From: Prorocentrum cordatum
Lineage: Eukaryota; Sar; Dinophyceae; Prorocentrales; Prorocentraceae
Direction of reading: 5' to 3'
Length of the DNA stretch: 64,000 bases
NCBI GenBank assembly: GCA_963575745.1
Contig: CAUYUJ010007224.1
Span: 802,501 to 866,500 of the forward strand
Made by a program: the position numbers and the translations under genes. This document shows, piece by piece, positions 1 to 11,744 of this stretch. Below the pieces are notes generated by a model. The model saw only the letters and a list, made by a program, of their open reading frames with translations. It ran no database searches and was not told the origin of the DNA. Position 1 is the stretch's first letter, and the number at the start of each line of letters is the position of its first letter.

Positions 1-110
1 GGTCGTCGTCGTCGGCGCCGTCGTCGTTGTCCTTCCTCGTGCGTTCTTTGTCGTCGACGTCGGCGTCGGGGTCGTCGTCGTCGGGGTCGGGGTCGTGGAG
101 GTGGAGGAGG
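1..110. repeat. GTC/TCG-rich imperfect trinucleotide array
   Basis: Imperfect GTC/TCG/GGC triplets run from the window edge to about base 110, so the array probably continues outside. No gene is visible in it. Confidence 0.8.
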
Positions 111-147
111 TAGAGGAGGCGGATTGCGGTGCCGTTCGGGGGTTGCT

Positions 148-470
148 GAGGAGGTTTTGAGCTTCTGAGCTTCTGAGGAGCCCCTAAGCTTCTGAACCGG
201 CTGAAGAACTTCTGAAGATCCCCCGGGGAGCGTCTGAGGGGGCCTCGATAAGCTTCCGGGGATCCACTGGGGCTGAGAAGGATTTGAATGGCGTTTGTGA
301 GGCTTCTGAGGAGACGGCGGTATAGAGCTTCTGTCGAGCTTCTGAGCAGCCTCTGGAGACCCTACGAGATGCTTCTGAAGAGCCCCTGAACTTCTAAGGA
401 GCTTCAGAATGCCCAAGGCGCCTCCGAGGAGCCACCGAAGAGCCTCAAGTGGTTGTGAAGTATACAATGA
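148..470. repeat. GAGCTTCTGA-type minisatellite
   Basis: The words CTTCTGA and GAGCTTCTGAGGAGC recur irregularly about a dozen times, giving a degenerate repeat of roughly 10-30 bp period. From 470 to about 960 I see only unique-looking sequence with no supportable gene. Confidence 0.6.
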
Positions 471-1070
471 AGAATACTAAGGCATCCTGAGGGTCCCTAA
501 AGAAGCCGGTGGGGCCATGTGGGCGCCTGAGGTCTCATGAAAGGTCTTGGGGTCTTCGGACTTTGAAAGTCTTGAAGTACAATGCTGTGCAGTCCATGTG
601 ATTTGCAGTCGTAACGTCCGAGGTGTCGAACCGTTGGTGATCGGGCGTATCGCAACCGCTTTTGTCCAGTGGGAACCCACTCATTCCAGAAGTGCTCTCG
701 CGACCCGTCCCTTAATCAAAACAAAATCAAAGCGGCCCAAACACATCGCAACTTCGTCGGCCCTATAGCAACTGATTGTGATCGGCCCAAAATGGTCGAC
801 GATCGGCCCGAAGTTGTTGCGATCGGCCCCGGTCACGGGTTATGGATCTTCGGGGATTTCGGCAGGCGGTGGATATGAATAGATTCAGGCGCTTTAGGGC
901 CTATACATAAGAGCCTACACATATACACATCTGTTTATACATACATACAGAGACAGACAGACATACGTAAATCTATGCATACGTGTAGAAAAAACGCATG
1001 TATCCATGTCATGTTAGCCAGCGTAGACCCCAAACAGTGTGTCTCTAGCAGTATCTGTAGTGCAATGTAC

Positions 1071-1245
1071 GTGGAACGACCTGTGTGGTGCAATCTGATT
1101 GGAGCAAAACGCGCGACGCAATCTACGTGGTGCAACTTAATTGGTGCGACATCTGTTGAGCGGTTCACGTTGTGCAGTATATATGCGGTGCAATCTGTGT
1201 TGTGTAAGCTGTGTTGTGCGATCAAATGTGTGCAAATCATGGGGT
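1071..1245. repeat. Degenerate GTGCAATCT repeat, block 1
   Basis: Words such as GTGGTGCAATCT and TGTTGTGCAAT recur about every 15-25 bases. The same family is at 3985-4160, 4893-5225, 7110-7195, 31900-32045 and 36412-36640. Confidence 0.65.
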
Positions 1246-1299
1246 GTAGCCCCAGGAGGTCTTCATTGTTGCGCCCCCCACCCCCCTTGTTTTTCTCGG

Positions 1300-1440
1300 C
1301 GGGGAACACGCTCGCCCCTCCTCTTCCTCCTCTCCCTGCTTTTCCATCTCCTCATCCTCCTCCTCCTCATCCTCCTCACCCCCCCTCCTCCTCGTCCTCC
1401 TCCTGCTCCTCCTCCTCCTCCTGCTCCTCCTCGTCCCCGT
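1300..1440. repeat. (TCC)n array
   Basis: Nearly pure TCC/TCA triplets. Open frames here encode only Ser, Pro or Leu runs and are not genes. Confidence 0.9.
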
Positions 1441-1454
1441 TATCATAATCGTCG

Positions 1455-1850
1455 TCGCCGTCGTCGGCGTCGCGGCGGATATCAGTTGCCCTCTATCTGT
1501 TGGGCGGGGTGGAACATGTTGGGGGCTCCTGTCTCCCCTGGAAAAACCATTGCGAGCCACCCTGCACGCAAAAGTATGCGTCAACATCTTGCCATGAGGA
1601 TTGGAATGGGAAGCCGTGGTTTTGGTTGTAGTAGTGCTTGTAATCATGGTTGGAATCGTGGTTTTAGTCGTGATAGTAGTCGTAACCGTGGTCGTGGTTG
1701 TAGTCGAAATCGTATTCGAAGTCGTAGTCGTAGTCGAAATCGGCGTCGTCGCGGCGGAGTTTTGTTCCCTCTGCTGGGCGGGCTTGGTAATGTTGGGGGT
1801 CCTTTTTCTCCCAGGAATAACGCTCCCTGAGCTAACCCTGCGCGACAGAG
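1455..1850. repeat. GTC/GTAGTC degenerate array flanked by a ~90-bp direct repeat
   Basis: About 90 bp at 1465-1570 (CGTCGCGGCGGA, then TTGGGCGGG, then TGTTGGGGG) returns in diverged form at 1745-1845. Between them lies a degenerate GTNGTC array (1610-1745). Confidence 0.55.
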
Positions 1851-2087
1851 GGGAGCTTGTATGCGCATACACACACATATATAAAATGCAGGACTGCGCT
1901 GGCACTTCGCGCCATGCACCTCGGTCCTACCGACGCTCCAGCCCAGCCCCAGAAGCACCGCCTGCCCGCTTCATCACGGTTTCAGTGGCTCCCCAAGGGC
2001 GCCCGCACGGCCCAAGAGGCCCCAGAGCTGCCCCCAAAAAACACTTTCAGAACAGCCCAACAAAGCGCCGAGTCGCCCCCGAGACGC

Positions 2088-2183
2088 CCCCTGAGATCCT
2101 TCAGCTCAGTGATCTGGCCTGGCCCTTGAGCGCCTCCAGGGCGACGCTCAAGGGCCAGATCGCTGAACTGAAGGATCTCAGGG
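2088..2183. repeat. 96-bp hairpin (foldback) element
   Basis: The arm CCCTGAGATCCTTCAG at the left is matched by CTGAAGGATCTCAGGG at the right. The complementarity continues inward (GATCTGGCC, CCTTGAGCG) with few mismatches to a short loop. No coding content. Confidence 0.8.
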
Positions 2184-2701
2184 TGCGTACCCGAGTCGCC
2201 AGAAAATCAGGCCCAGACGCACGTGGTCACATGCAGATGGTCCACCACGGTCCCAAGGCGCACCACGAAGGCTTCGAGACGGCCCAGGCCGCCCCCCAGA
2301 AGCTCCAAGAGGGCTCCCAGACTTCAGGGGGCCCCAGAGCGTACAATTTATTGGTTTCCATCGGTTTTGAATGTTTTTGTTTGGGCTCCCACATTTTCTC
2401 GGCGTCACCCCAGCATACGAATACTATGTGTGCGTCGCCCCCCAGGGGCGACGCACGCACCGAGAAATCTTAATAGTACATGCGTCCTGGCGGGCGCTTT
2501 CTGGCCTCACCGCTCGGGAAACGATATACTACAATGTGGGTATACTATGTGTTCGGGTCGGACGCGCGCCTCCAAGGAGGACATATCATATTAGTATGTC
2601 TCTGTGCTTCCCATTGTCAGCTCAGAACGTGAACAACAGCCCACGAAGAATCAACAACAACTCCAGACCGACCCGAGCCTCTTGACCGTGAACGAGGGCC
2701 C

Positions 2702-2748
2702 GTGTCGTTGTCGTCGTCGTCGTCGCCGCCGCCGTCTTTGTCGTCTTT

Positions 2749-2792
<44 letters not shown>

Positions 2793-2915
2793 GTCGCCGT
2801 CGTCGTCGTCGTCGTCGCCATCGCCATCCTCCTCCTCCTCCTCCTCCTCCTCCTCCTCCTCCTCCGCTCCCTCCTCCTCCTCCTCATCGTCGTCGTCCTT
2901 GTCGTCGTCGCCGTG
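2702..2915. repeat. (GTC)n then (TCC)n array
   Basis: Long GTC run followed by a TCC run and again GTC. It lies directly upstream of the glucokinase-like exon. Confidence 0.9.
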
Positions 2916-3023
2916 GGCCGCGGAGATTCCGCGCAATTCTCGCCAGGAAGGAAAAGCGGTCCTCGGGCGTTTGACGTTTTGCGGCCGGGCGGCCGGCCGC
3001 GGAGGGCCGAGCCCGCGCCGCAG

Positions 3024-3109
3024 GACTCGCGGATGCGGGGGGCTCGGGCCTGGTGCTGGCCGCGGACGTTGGCGGCACGAACTCCCGCGCCGCGCTCAGA
3101 TCTTCGGGG
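3024..3109 (+). CDS. Glucokinase-like exon carrying the DVGGTN phosphate motif (isolated)
   Basis: The frame with codons starting at 3050 reads GLVLAADVGGTNSRAAL. This is the N-terminal ATP-phosphate motif of bacterial-type glucokinases (Glk family, ASKHA fold), which phosphorylate glucose to glucose-6-phosphate in the cytosol. The frame is open only from 2975 and has no ATG, so this is an internal or truncated exon. I place the acceptor at CGCCGCAG before 3024. A GC donor at 3110 would keep phase 0. A GGA array follows immediately. Four further Glk exons lie at 36990-40676, and this one would join them in phase and in family order. No other Glk exons are visible between 3.1 and 8 kb. It is either the first coding exon of that locus, 34 kb away, or a remnant of a second copy. 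Confidence 0.55.
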
Positions 3110-3117
3110 GCACGGCG

Positions 3118-3412
3118 CGGAGGAGGAGGGGGAGGCTGAGGAGGATGCGGCAGAGGAGGAGGAGGAGGAGGAGGAGGAGGAGGAGGGGGGAGGACGGGAA
3201 GGGAGGAGGAGAAGGAGGAGGAGGGGGAGGGGGAAAAGGATGGTGGGGATGAGTGCGAGTGTGAGGAGGAAGTGCAGGAGGAGAAGAAGGAGGAGCAGGA
3301 GGAGGAGGAGGAGGATCAGGAGGAGGAGGAGGAGGGTGAGTGTGAGCGTGAGAGTGTGAGTGTGAGGAGGAGGAGGAGGAGGAGGAGGAGGAGGAGGAGG
3401 AGGAGCAGGAGT

Positions 3413-3448
<36 letters not shown>

Positions 3449-3600
3449 AGGAGCAGGAGCAGGAGCAGGAGCAGAAGAAGGAGAAGGAGAAGGAGAAGTA
3501 GGGTGAGTGTCAGGAGGATCAGGATGAGGACGAGGAGAGTGAAGATGATGAGGACGAGGGTGAGGATCAGGATGAGGATGGGGATTAGGATTAGGATAGA
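3118..3600. repeat. (GGA)n-rich array
   Basis: GGA triplets, with GGAGCA and GTGAGTGT interludes, run for about 480 bp. Frames here give only poly-Glu, poly-Arg or poly-Gly. Confidence 0.9.
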
Positions 3601-3735
3601 CATGCTGAGCATATGGAGGAGCAGGAAGAGGATGCCTTAAGGCTTTTCGGACCCGTCTCTCCTCATACAGCGATGTGCAGTCACGAGCGGGTTGCACCCA
3701 GACCCCCTCGTGGCGTGACAAAGTTCATGACGCAA

Positions 3736-3890
3736 GGTTTTCCGCTGTTTCCGACCTCTGTAGAGCCCTCGCCAAGCCCCGGGGCAGTCAAACAATGACA
3801 CAAGATGAACAACCGGCCCCAGGGATGGGTCGCGACCTCTGAGAGTCTACAAGGTGAGAAACTCATGGCGTCAGGGGTCTGGGAACGCAA
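3736..3890 (+). repeat. Dispersed repeat family R1, copy A
   Basis: Shares the words GGGGCAGTCAAA, GATGAACAACCGG and GGGATGGGTCGCGACCTCT with copies at 14158-14300 (-), 14536-14700, 27062-27165, 39836-39980 (-) and 43445-43560. Non-coding and of unknown class. Confidence 0.6.
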
Positions 3891-3984
3891 GCGCGCTACG
3901 CGAAGTTTCAGGAGAGGAAGTGTTAGCATCGTTGGCCAGCGTGGGCCTCAAGTAATGTGTTTCTAGTAACTTCTGTTTGGCAAT

Positions 3985-4160
3985 CCTATGTGGAGCAGTA
4001 TGTGCGGTGCACCTTGCGTGGTGCATTCTATGCTGTGCAAAAATATGTTAGGCCTTCTAGATTGTGCCATGCACGTGGGGCAATATAAGTGGAGCGAACT
4101 GTGTGGAGATGTATTCGATGCCCTCTATAGCGTGCATTCTAAATTGTGCAATCTGTTGCT
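3985..4160. repeat. Degenerate GTGCAATCT repeat, block 2
   Basis: Same family as the block at 1071. GTGGTGCATTCTATG and GTGCAATCTGTTG are among the repeated words. Confidence 0.6.
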
Positions 4161-4254
4161 AAGGCCTTACGACCAGTGCCGCCGACCCTGGATACCTCGG
4201 TCCTCGAGGGTGACGGGATGCATGATAAGACGTCGGAAGTAAATGAAGACGTGG

Positions 4255-4620
4255 CGGAGGAGGAGGCGGAGGAGGAGGAGGAGAAGAAGGAGGAGGAGGA
4301 GGAGGAAAGGGAGGAGGAGGGGGTGAGGAGGAGGAGGAGGAGGAGGAGGGAGGAGGAGGAGGAGGAGAGAGAAAGGCGAGGATGGGGGAGGAGGAGGAGG
4401 AGGAGGAGGGAGGAGGAGGATCAGGAGGAGGAGGAGGAGCAGGAGGAGGAGGAGGAGGAGGAGGAGGAGCAGGAGCAGGAGGAGGAGGAGGAGGAGGAGG
4501 AGGAGGAGGAGGAGGAGGGGGGGAGGAGGAGGAGGAGGAGGAGGGGGAGGAGGAGGAGGAGCAGGAGGAGCAGAAGGAAGAGGAGGAGGAGGAGGAGGAG
4601 ATGGGGAGGGGGAGGGGGAC
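4255..4620. repeat. (GGA)n array
   Basis: Purine-rich GGA array of about 365 bp. It is followed by a C-rich tract (4660-4710) and a short GAC run (4790-4815). Confidence 0.9.
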
Positions 4621-4892
4621 AGGGAGGGAGAGGGTCGCCCGGGGGGATGCGTATCTGCTTCCCGCCCCCCTCTATCCCCCCCCCGTCCACCCCTCCCCCC
4701 CCCCCTCTTACTTAGTGGGGAGGGTAGGGAGGGGCTTCACCACGACTACGATTTCCTCATGTTTCGGGTTCGATTTTTTTTATTTCGGGCGACGACGATG
4801 ACGACGACGACAACGACGGTGATCCACGCAAGACGACGACACCAGGATGCGTCTTCCACACGCCGACAGGGTCGGCGGATTTTGCGCAGACT

Positions 4893-5305
4893 GTAGTGCG
4901 CAATAGTTGTGGTGCAGTTGATGTGGGGCGAGCTATGTTGTGCAACGTGTGTGGTGCGATCCATGCTGTGTGCAATCTATGTGGCACAACCGACCGGGTG
5001 CAATCCAGAGTGGGGCATTATGTGTATCTATACACACAAGAGCTGGGAATCAAATGTGGTGCGATCGATGTGATGGGATCCAGGTTGTGCAGTATATGTG
5101 GTGCGGTCTACGCAGCGCAATGTATGTTGTCCTACCTCGGTTCTGCCTTTCATGTGGTGCAAGCGATGTTATGTTATCAATGCTGTGTTCCATGTGCTGC
5201 AATCTACGCGGTGCAATTCACCCTGCCGAACATGAAGTTGTCAAGTCCACTGTCCGCGCAAACATCCCACCCACCCACACGCAAGTTGGTTCACAAAACT
5301 CATGC
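4893..5305. repeat. GTGCAATCT repeat, block 3, with a conserved tail
   Basis: Degenerate GTGCAAT repeats (4893-5225) run into a tail at 5229-5305 containing CCCACCCACCCACACGCAAG. The tail recurs in opposite orientation at 55441-55545 and 58498-58612, each time next to a TGCACCACNTAGATTGC word. This suggests one dispersed element with a minisatellite end. Confidence 0.65.
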
Positions 5306-5639
5306 GACAACGATTGCGGTGAGTGCTTGGCGTTGACTGGTGCATCCCTGCGGCCGCGCTAGCCCGCGCATGCTCGCGCACGCAGCGACCAACTAGTGCG
5401 GCGCGACCGACGCGGCCGTGGTGGCGGTGACCGCTGGGCACTTGCCCGCGGGCACTTCAGTGCGAGTCGGTGGCTTGGGCGGGCTCGGTATCAGGGCGAC
5501 GCCGACAGGTATAGACACGATGATGAGAGTAGCGATGAGGTTGACGGCGCCGATATTGATCACGCCCGCCGATAACGATGACGATGTCTTCGCGTATGTG
5601 TTAATGTTTTGGACGGAGTTCGACATGCGCGCGCGGCCG

Positions 5640-5880
5640 ACGCGCGCGAACGGCCCGCGTGGCCCGTTTGGAAAATTTTGATGGCAACGTTGAAGAGCCG
5701 ATCGTTTCTTCAAAGGATCGAAGCCGTGCGCGCTCAGTTTTGTTTGTGCGGTTTTTGCCTGATTCAGGCATGCGCGCGCGACGACGTGCGCGCCTGCACT
5801 TCGTTTTTTTCTTGGGGGGCGAGGGGTTATTGCCAATTGTTTGTTTTGACCCCAAACAATGAAACAAACTCGCAATATCG
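5640..5880 (-). repeat. Dispersed repeat with GCGCGCGACGACG core (reverse copy)
   Basis: CATGCGCGCGCGACGACG at 5769 and the A/T-rich stretches around it are the reverse of sequence at 55745-55840 and 57600-57960. A short piece is at 6828-6870. It ends by a TA microsatellite at 5922-5942. Confidence 0.6.
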
Positions 5881-6094
5881 CGGGCGCGCGTTGTTCTAGA
5901 ACACCATTACTGCAACATCATATATATATATATATATATATGTATGTATATAGGCCGGTGCACCCACCATGAACCCCCCTTTTCTCTTGGAAGATGCCAA
6001 GAAAAAAGGAGGGCGGGTGCGGTTGGAGTTTCGGGTGTCGCGTCGCGTTGTGGTGGTAGGATCTGGAGTACATGTGCGTGTGTTGGAGACGGAG

Positions 6095-6715
6095 GGAGCC
6101 TGTTGAGTATCGGGTGTCGTGTTGGAGAAAGAGGCTGTTGAGTACTGGGTGTTGTGTTGGAGACGGAGGGAGTTGAGTAGAAGGTTATTTTTAAGTTCAG
6201 CTTGGGGAGGGAGCCTGTTGAGTATCGGATGCTGTGTTGGAAAAGGAGGCTGTTGAGTACTGGGTGTTTTGTTGGAGACGGAGGGAGTTGAGTAGAAGGT
6301 TTTTTTTAAGTTCAGCTTGGGGAGGGAGCCTGTTGAGTATCGGATGCTGTGTTGGAAAAGGAGGCTGTTGAGTACTGGGTGTTGTGTTGGAGACGGAGGG
6401 AGTTGAGTAGAAGGGAGCTCAACAAGTCTTCCAAAAAAAGAGCCTCACAAGTGAGTCCGGAAATCGTAGGAAACATACATAAATTCATATATAATCATGA
6501 GATAGGGGGGTTCTTGGTGCAGCTTGGGGAGGGAGCCTGTTGAGTATCGGGTGTTGTGTTGGAGAAGGAGGCTGTTGAGTACTGGGTGTTGTGTTGGAGA
6601 CGGAGGGAGTTGAGTAGAAGGGAGCCCAACAAGTCTTCCAAAGAAGAGCCTCAAAAGTGAGTCCGAAAATCGTGGGAATCAAAAGTAAAATCATATATAA
6701 TCATGAGAAGGGGGG
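6095..6715 (+). repeat. Tandem minisatellite, 115-bp unit with a ~90-bp variable insert
   Basis: Four units begin GGAGCCTGTTGAGTATCGG (6096, 6210, 6325, 6532). Each contains GTTGAGTACTGGGTGTT and GGAGACGGAGGGAGTTGAG. The last two units carry an extra ~90 bp containing TCATATATAATCATGAG, raising the period from 115 to about 207 bp. Confidence 0.85.
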
Positions 6716-6827
6716 GGTTCTTGGTGGGTGCACAGGGCTCTATATATATATATAATGTGTGTGTATCTGTGTTTATGGTTTCGGCTTGCAATCCTTACGA
6801 AACTTCTTATGTTCCCGAGTAATTATG

Positions 6828-6870
6828 GCATGCGCGCGCGACGACGCGAGCGTGTGCATTTCGCTATAGT
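6828..6870 (-). repeat. Short copy of the GCGCGCGACGACG repeat
   Basis: GGCATGCGCGCGCGACGACG matches the 5640-5880 repeat. The surrounding stretch to 7380 holds one GTGCAAT block (7110-7195) and no supportable gene. Confidence 0.5.
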
Positions 6871-7380
6871 TGTCCCTGAAAAAAAGGAGCTTCTTGGTTA
6901 AATATGATGCTTGATAACCGGGTACGCGCATTGTATGTTCTGCATGGGGCGAGGGGGGAGCTCCAGCTGGGTTGGGATGGGATGACTTCAGATCTAGGAT
7001 GGACGATGGGACAGCGTTGCGAAAAAATATACCATTAACGCCGGGGTCTGGGGGGAGATTGTAATATTCATTCGACTGGAATATCAACGCTGTTAGAAAC
7101 AATTGTGACATAAACGCGGTACAACCAGCGTTGCGCAATCTATGTTACGCGGTACATGCAACGCAATATTTGTTGTGCAATACTTGCAGCGACGAGGGGG
7201 CGACGGCGGCAACACAACCGTCATACCGCCAGCCAGGCCCAGACAACGGGCGGCGACGAGGCGGCGAGTGGGATGCGACGTAACCGCCAGCCCGCCAACC
7301 AAGCCAAGTTCCTTAAACCAGAAGTGAAAAAAAAACACCTATAAATGCAAGCGCTGTTTGGGGAAATAGGCACGGACACA

Positions 7381-9200
7381 CATGAACGTTGATCTCAATG
7401 GGAATGTATGGGAGAATCTGGGAATTGGCGAGTACGACATCCTAGGGGAAGCGATATTGAATGACGTAAAGTTCCCCGTCTTTTTGCGCGCCCTGGACAG
7501 CAAACGGTCACCAAAGCACCAACGGCATGCGCGTCGACCATGTCCCTCTGGATGCAGGCTGGCGAAGCCGCGACCGACAACACCCGCCTGGCAGACTTCC
7601 TGTTGGAGCAGGCGGGGCCCCACAGCTCGTAACGGTCGACACGACCATCCCCATGTCCGTGCCATCCTGGCCCGGGATGGGAGCACGGTCTACCCCGGAG
7701 GGCCACAAACACAGACCGAATATTGCCTCGGGGCTAACCCCTTCTGAGCGCCAAAGCAGCTCCAGCGGCCAGTAGCATCCAGGACCTCGGCGACGACCTA
7801 GACAAGCGCATGGCCGGGCAACCAGCCAAGATCGGGGACGACCCCTCGGAGTTTTTTGCAGAAACGAACGACTACGAAGAGACAGTGGGTTTGCTTGATC
7901 TCGCACGCGGGAAGCAACGCTCGGCCCCCTTTCCGACCGAGAGCAGAGGGCCAAGGCCGCACTTGAGGCAGCGTGGAAGGAAAGGCACCAGGCGCCCCTG
8001 CCGCAGCGCTTAGGCGCCCCACGTTCCTCTAGGCGCACAGCCGTCTCGACCCCTACCAACTCGGGCGGTGACCGACCTAATTGGGTTCGACGAGGCAGGT
8101 CCGCAGAACAACCTGCCCACCGACAGCCACCGCCGGCACAGGCACCAGCGCAGCCAGCAGCCGCGGCGCAGCCAGCAGGGCAGCCAGACCCGTGGATGTC
8201 GCCACCCCTCCATCCAGCCGACGGTCCCAGGGCATGGAGGCCCGCGCTCCCACCCGCGTGCCCACCGCCCCCGTTGCTAGAGCTCCCGGCCAGGGACGTG
8301 CTGGAACTTGGAGCAGGACCGCTGGTCACCCTGGTCGGCTACGCGGGATGCAGCTGCGGCCCGTCCATCAATCCGCGCTGGGTTATCCCGTGCACCAGGC
8401 ACCCGGAAGGCCGCAACATGGCCCCATGGGTGCCCCCCCAGCACCGTTTCTCCGGCAATTCTTCCAGTGACTTTGGAAGGTCGGGAAAGTCCTAAACGCC
8501 GGCCACCTGGACCGTGGCGCGTGGAGTTGGCCAGGCACCTGCCACCCGTTCATGCTGGCTCACCGGGTGATTTCGGCGATCGGGCCAGAGGGAGGACAGC
8601 GCGCCGCTAGGGACCGGTACCAGCCCGACCTACCGACCGGGGTCTCCAAGATCTCCATGTGGATGGGCGAAGGGCCCCCCTTGGATTTCGCGGTGGGATT
8701 AAGGGCTGATTCCTTCCAGCGCTGTTATTTCCTGCAGGTCGACGCCACCTGGCCAGCGCACCCGCCACCACTCCTCCTGGACGAGCCGCGCAGCGTTGGC
8801 GAACCGTTCCCTGGACTCCTCGGCCCTGGCTGGCCAGACCGACACAGTCAGCTGGCCCGGCCGCGAAGACAAGACAATTGCCCGCGCGATGGTGGACCAC
8901 GCCGGGCGGCGTCCAGGAGAAGAGCAGCGCAGGGGCCCCAGGTGTGGAGGCAGCATAGAAAAACGACGCCAGGCGTCAGGACTGCGGCACCTGCATCGCC
9001 TTCTGAAGAAGGCGCACGGCAGCGCCATCCCAGAAGCCAGGGTGCCCGACGCCATCCCCTGGGATGACAAGCGGGCCGCCCTGGCCAACGTCGTCGCCCG
9101 GCCCGCGCAGACAACGAATTTCTGCCGTCGCAAGGCGAGAAGAATAATGATGGCGCCAGGGCCGATGGCCCGAGGGCGGCGCGGGGGCATCTCCTAGGGC
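7381..9200 (+). pseudogene. Possible decayed coding region, unidentified
   Basis: GC-rich and free of simple repeats, this stretch has protein-like open segments that change frame. One segment (about 7800-7915) reads EFFAETNDYEETVGLLDLAR. Just after it, another frame continues to 8490 and includes EQRAKAALEAAWKERHQ followed by a Pro/Ala/Gln-rich tail. A third covers 8796-9197. The pattern could be a frameshift-riddled gag-like part of a retroelement, but I recognise no domain, so the function is unknown. Confidence 0.2.
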
Positions 9201-11744
9201 CCCGATCGGGCCCTGCGCGGCGCCGACCCGCCCAGGCACAGTCAACCCGCATTGTAAGGGCGGGCGACCTTCCCAAGAATGCCCTTGCATCCTTGCCCCC
9301 ATCGGCGCATCCTTGGCCACTTTCGTTGGTCGCGCCCCACTCGAGAACTTCGAACTGGACTTCCAAGGGCCTTGCGTACTTATCGCGCATCCTTAGGCCC
9401 CCTTCCTTGCGGGCCAGGGCATGCGCGACCAGGGCGCCCTGCTCGCCTGGCGCCGCCGCCGGGCCCTGGGCGGAGAGGTGGCGAATGGGCGCTCCCGAGA
9501 GCGCGCGGCAGGCGACGCCACCTTGGGCCGCGCGCCCCGACCTCCAGGGCGCGCAGACGCGCCCCTTCCTCCCCCCCCGCAAACCTGGCACAGTGCGCCA
9601 GGCCCGTTCGCATAGAGGGGCTCGGCAGGGGAACCGAAGGCCACGCGCCTGGAAAGGCCACGGGCAAGGCCGCCCCCTTCCCCTGCCGGGCTGGCGGGCA
9701 TGGAACAGGGCAGGGCGACCCCGCGGGCCAGCCCCGCCCCCGACTCGGGCGACGGCGAGGGACAGCCGCGCTCGCCACGCCCCCGCGACTAAGAGGGCGG
9801 GAATGTCGCGGGCACGTGCGACAACCTGGATCAGCGGGCGGCCCTCGCGACGGCTGGCGAGCACCGCCTCGGGTTCGCCCCAACCAGCAGACCCGACATC
9901 TCGCGCCGGCGCAGCGGCATCGCGCTCGACGTGCGGGCAGGCGACCTCCCACTGGCCAGGGGCGACGGCGGCGCTCCCCCCGCGCGCTTGCGCACGCGGG
10001 CTGACGAGACTGGGGAGCGGCTCTGGCCCGACGCCCCGCCGGGCTCGATAGCGGGGCCCGGGGAAGGGGTCCGCGCGGGGCGGCGAAGCTGCGAGGACGG
10101 AGCGGACTCCGCGCACCACCTCGCTTGGATCGCCCACGGGGGCCGCCCCGCCGCTGGCGCAGTCAACGGCGTCGCCCCAGCGGGATGCGCCACCAGGGCC
10201 ATCCAGCCCGGCCAGGAAGGGGATGCCAAGCGCCCTCCGACGCCTCAACCCGGCGCGCCGTTCGCTACCGCGCTGCCGACTGGCCCTGCCGGGAATAAGG
10301 CAGCGGGGGCGGACCTTCCGACGGCGCCCAGAGAGACTCGCCGCACTGGCACGGCGCCGCATCCAGCGAGCGCCCGCGGCGGGGGGGGCGACCCCGCCTA
10401 TCGCTGGCGCGATTGGAACGGCCTGCGCGACGGCCTCCACCGCGCGCCTCGGCGCGAAACCCACTGAAGGCCGCGGTGGAATCGGATGGGGGGGGCGCCT
10501 TGGGGAACTCGCCAGAGCTCATTGTCATCGGCTGCCCCAAGTGCACCTGCGGGGCGACGGCTGGGCTCGGGCCCGCGACGAACGCGGCGGCAAGACGATG
10601 GGCAAGGGGCGCTGCAGCCCTGGCGGCTTCGACGACTTCCGCGGGCAGTTTCTGGCTGATTTGCGCAACTCCACCCGCGACGCGCCGGCCGTCTATTAGC
10701 GCCGGCGCGCGAACGTCGACCGTCGACCGGGGCGACGCGCGGCGCCAGCGGCAGGAGCTCCTGGCCGGCTGGGGGTCAGTCCCGCCCGCGGGGGGCCTAG
10801 CTCCCCGGGCAACCGCCCCGCGGCCGGGTCGCGCAGCTTCAGATCGCGCGCGGGGCGCCTCCCAGCGGCCAGCCGACGACAACGCGTAAGAATGGCCCCT
10901 CGCCAGAGTGACTCCAGTGTTGGCCCCGTTGGTTGTTTTTCTTCGGCAATGAGCCCGGCCGTGCGTCGGCGCCCACATCGCGCGATTGCGTTCGCATCTG
11001 AGCGCGCAAGGTCTGGGCCCCGCCCGTTGCAATTGACAGCAACGCATGCGCGGCGCGCCCAGCAGCGCGCAATTGTTCCCGCGGGAGAGCCGGTCGACCC
11101 AGGGGCGGGCTTTCCGCCCGCATCCCAAATCGTCCGACGCGAATGTACGTTTAATATATTTGGACGCGTTTGATTATCATTGGCCATGTTTGAGTATCGT
11201 AGCATGTGTTTGCGCAAACTTGTCGAACCAATAGGGGTCTTCACTATTGCACGCCATCCAGTGATATTCAAACATATTCCAGGCCCGCGGACGGGGCCCG
11301 TTTGGGCCATGGCGCCGGGCCTGGCCAGACGTCGTCGCGACGCGGCCCGGCACCCCGGCAGCGTCTGCTTTCGCAGCGCCTTCGACGTGCCATCCGAGGC
11401 GTTCGGATCCATTTGGCGGAGTCCTGCGGTCGCCCGCTGGCGCGGGACATATTTCGAGGGGGCGCTCCGCCGATCGATGACGCGGCGTGGCAGCATGGGT
11501 TTGCGCGGTTGCGCCGGGCCCCCGCGGGCGCAACCTGAAATCGCGCGCAAAAGGTCACGCGCTCTAGCCTAGGGTCGCTGAAGCATGTGGTCAGTAGTTG
11601 GCGCCATGCACTCGTCGCGCGGCTGCGTCGCGTCCTGGCCGCGGCCGAAGGCGCGACCAGCCCGGCCCGGACCTCCCCGGGCACCCGCCGTCCGAGGTGG
11701 GATTTCGCAGGGCCTCTAGGCTTGGCCCCTTGGCAGCGCCTTAG
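9200..11744. other. GC-rich stretch without recognisable gene
   Basis: Very GC-rich. Long frames are open on both strands, as expected from low stop-codon density alone, and none shows a recognisable domain. It lies just beyond the broken 3' end of the 18S relic and could include degraded rDNA or spacer, but nothing proves this. Confidence 0.4.

Noticed and set aside
2604-3721. Long open frames on both strands through the GGA/TCC arrays (also at 4146, 19099, 25736, 40503, 57582)
   Set aside because: Composition is only triplet read-through (poly-Glu, Arg, Ser, His, Asp). Both strands are equally open and there is no domain.
5393-5625. Minus-strand frame with a hydrophobic segment (AGVINIGAVNLIATLIIVSI)
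   Set aside because: It resembles a membrane segment but abuts a repeat, has no family match and no splice or start support beyond one ATG.
8848-10464. 538-codon minus-strand frame in GC-rich DNA
   Set aside because: At this GC content long frames arise by chance. Several overlapping frames on both strands are equally long and none shows a domain.
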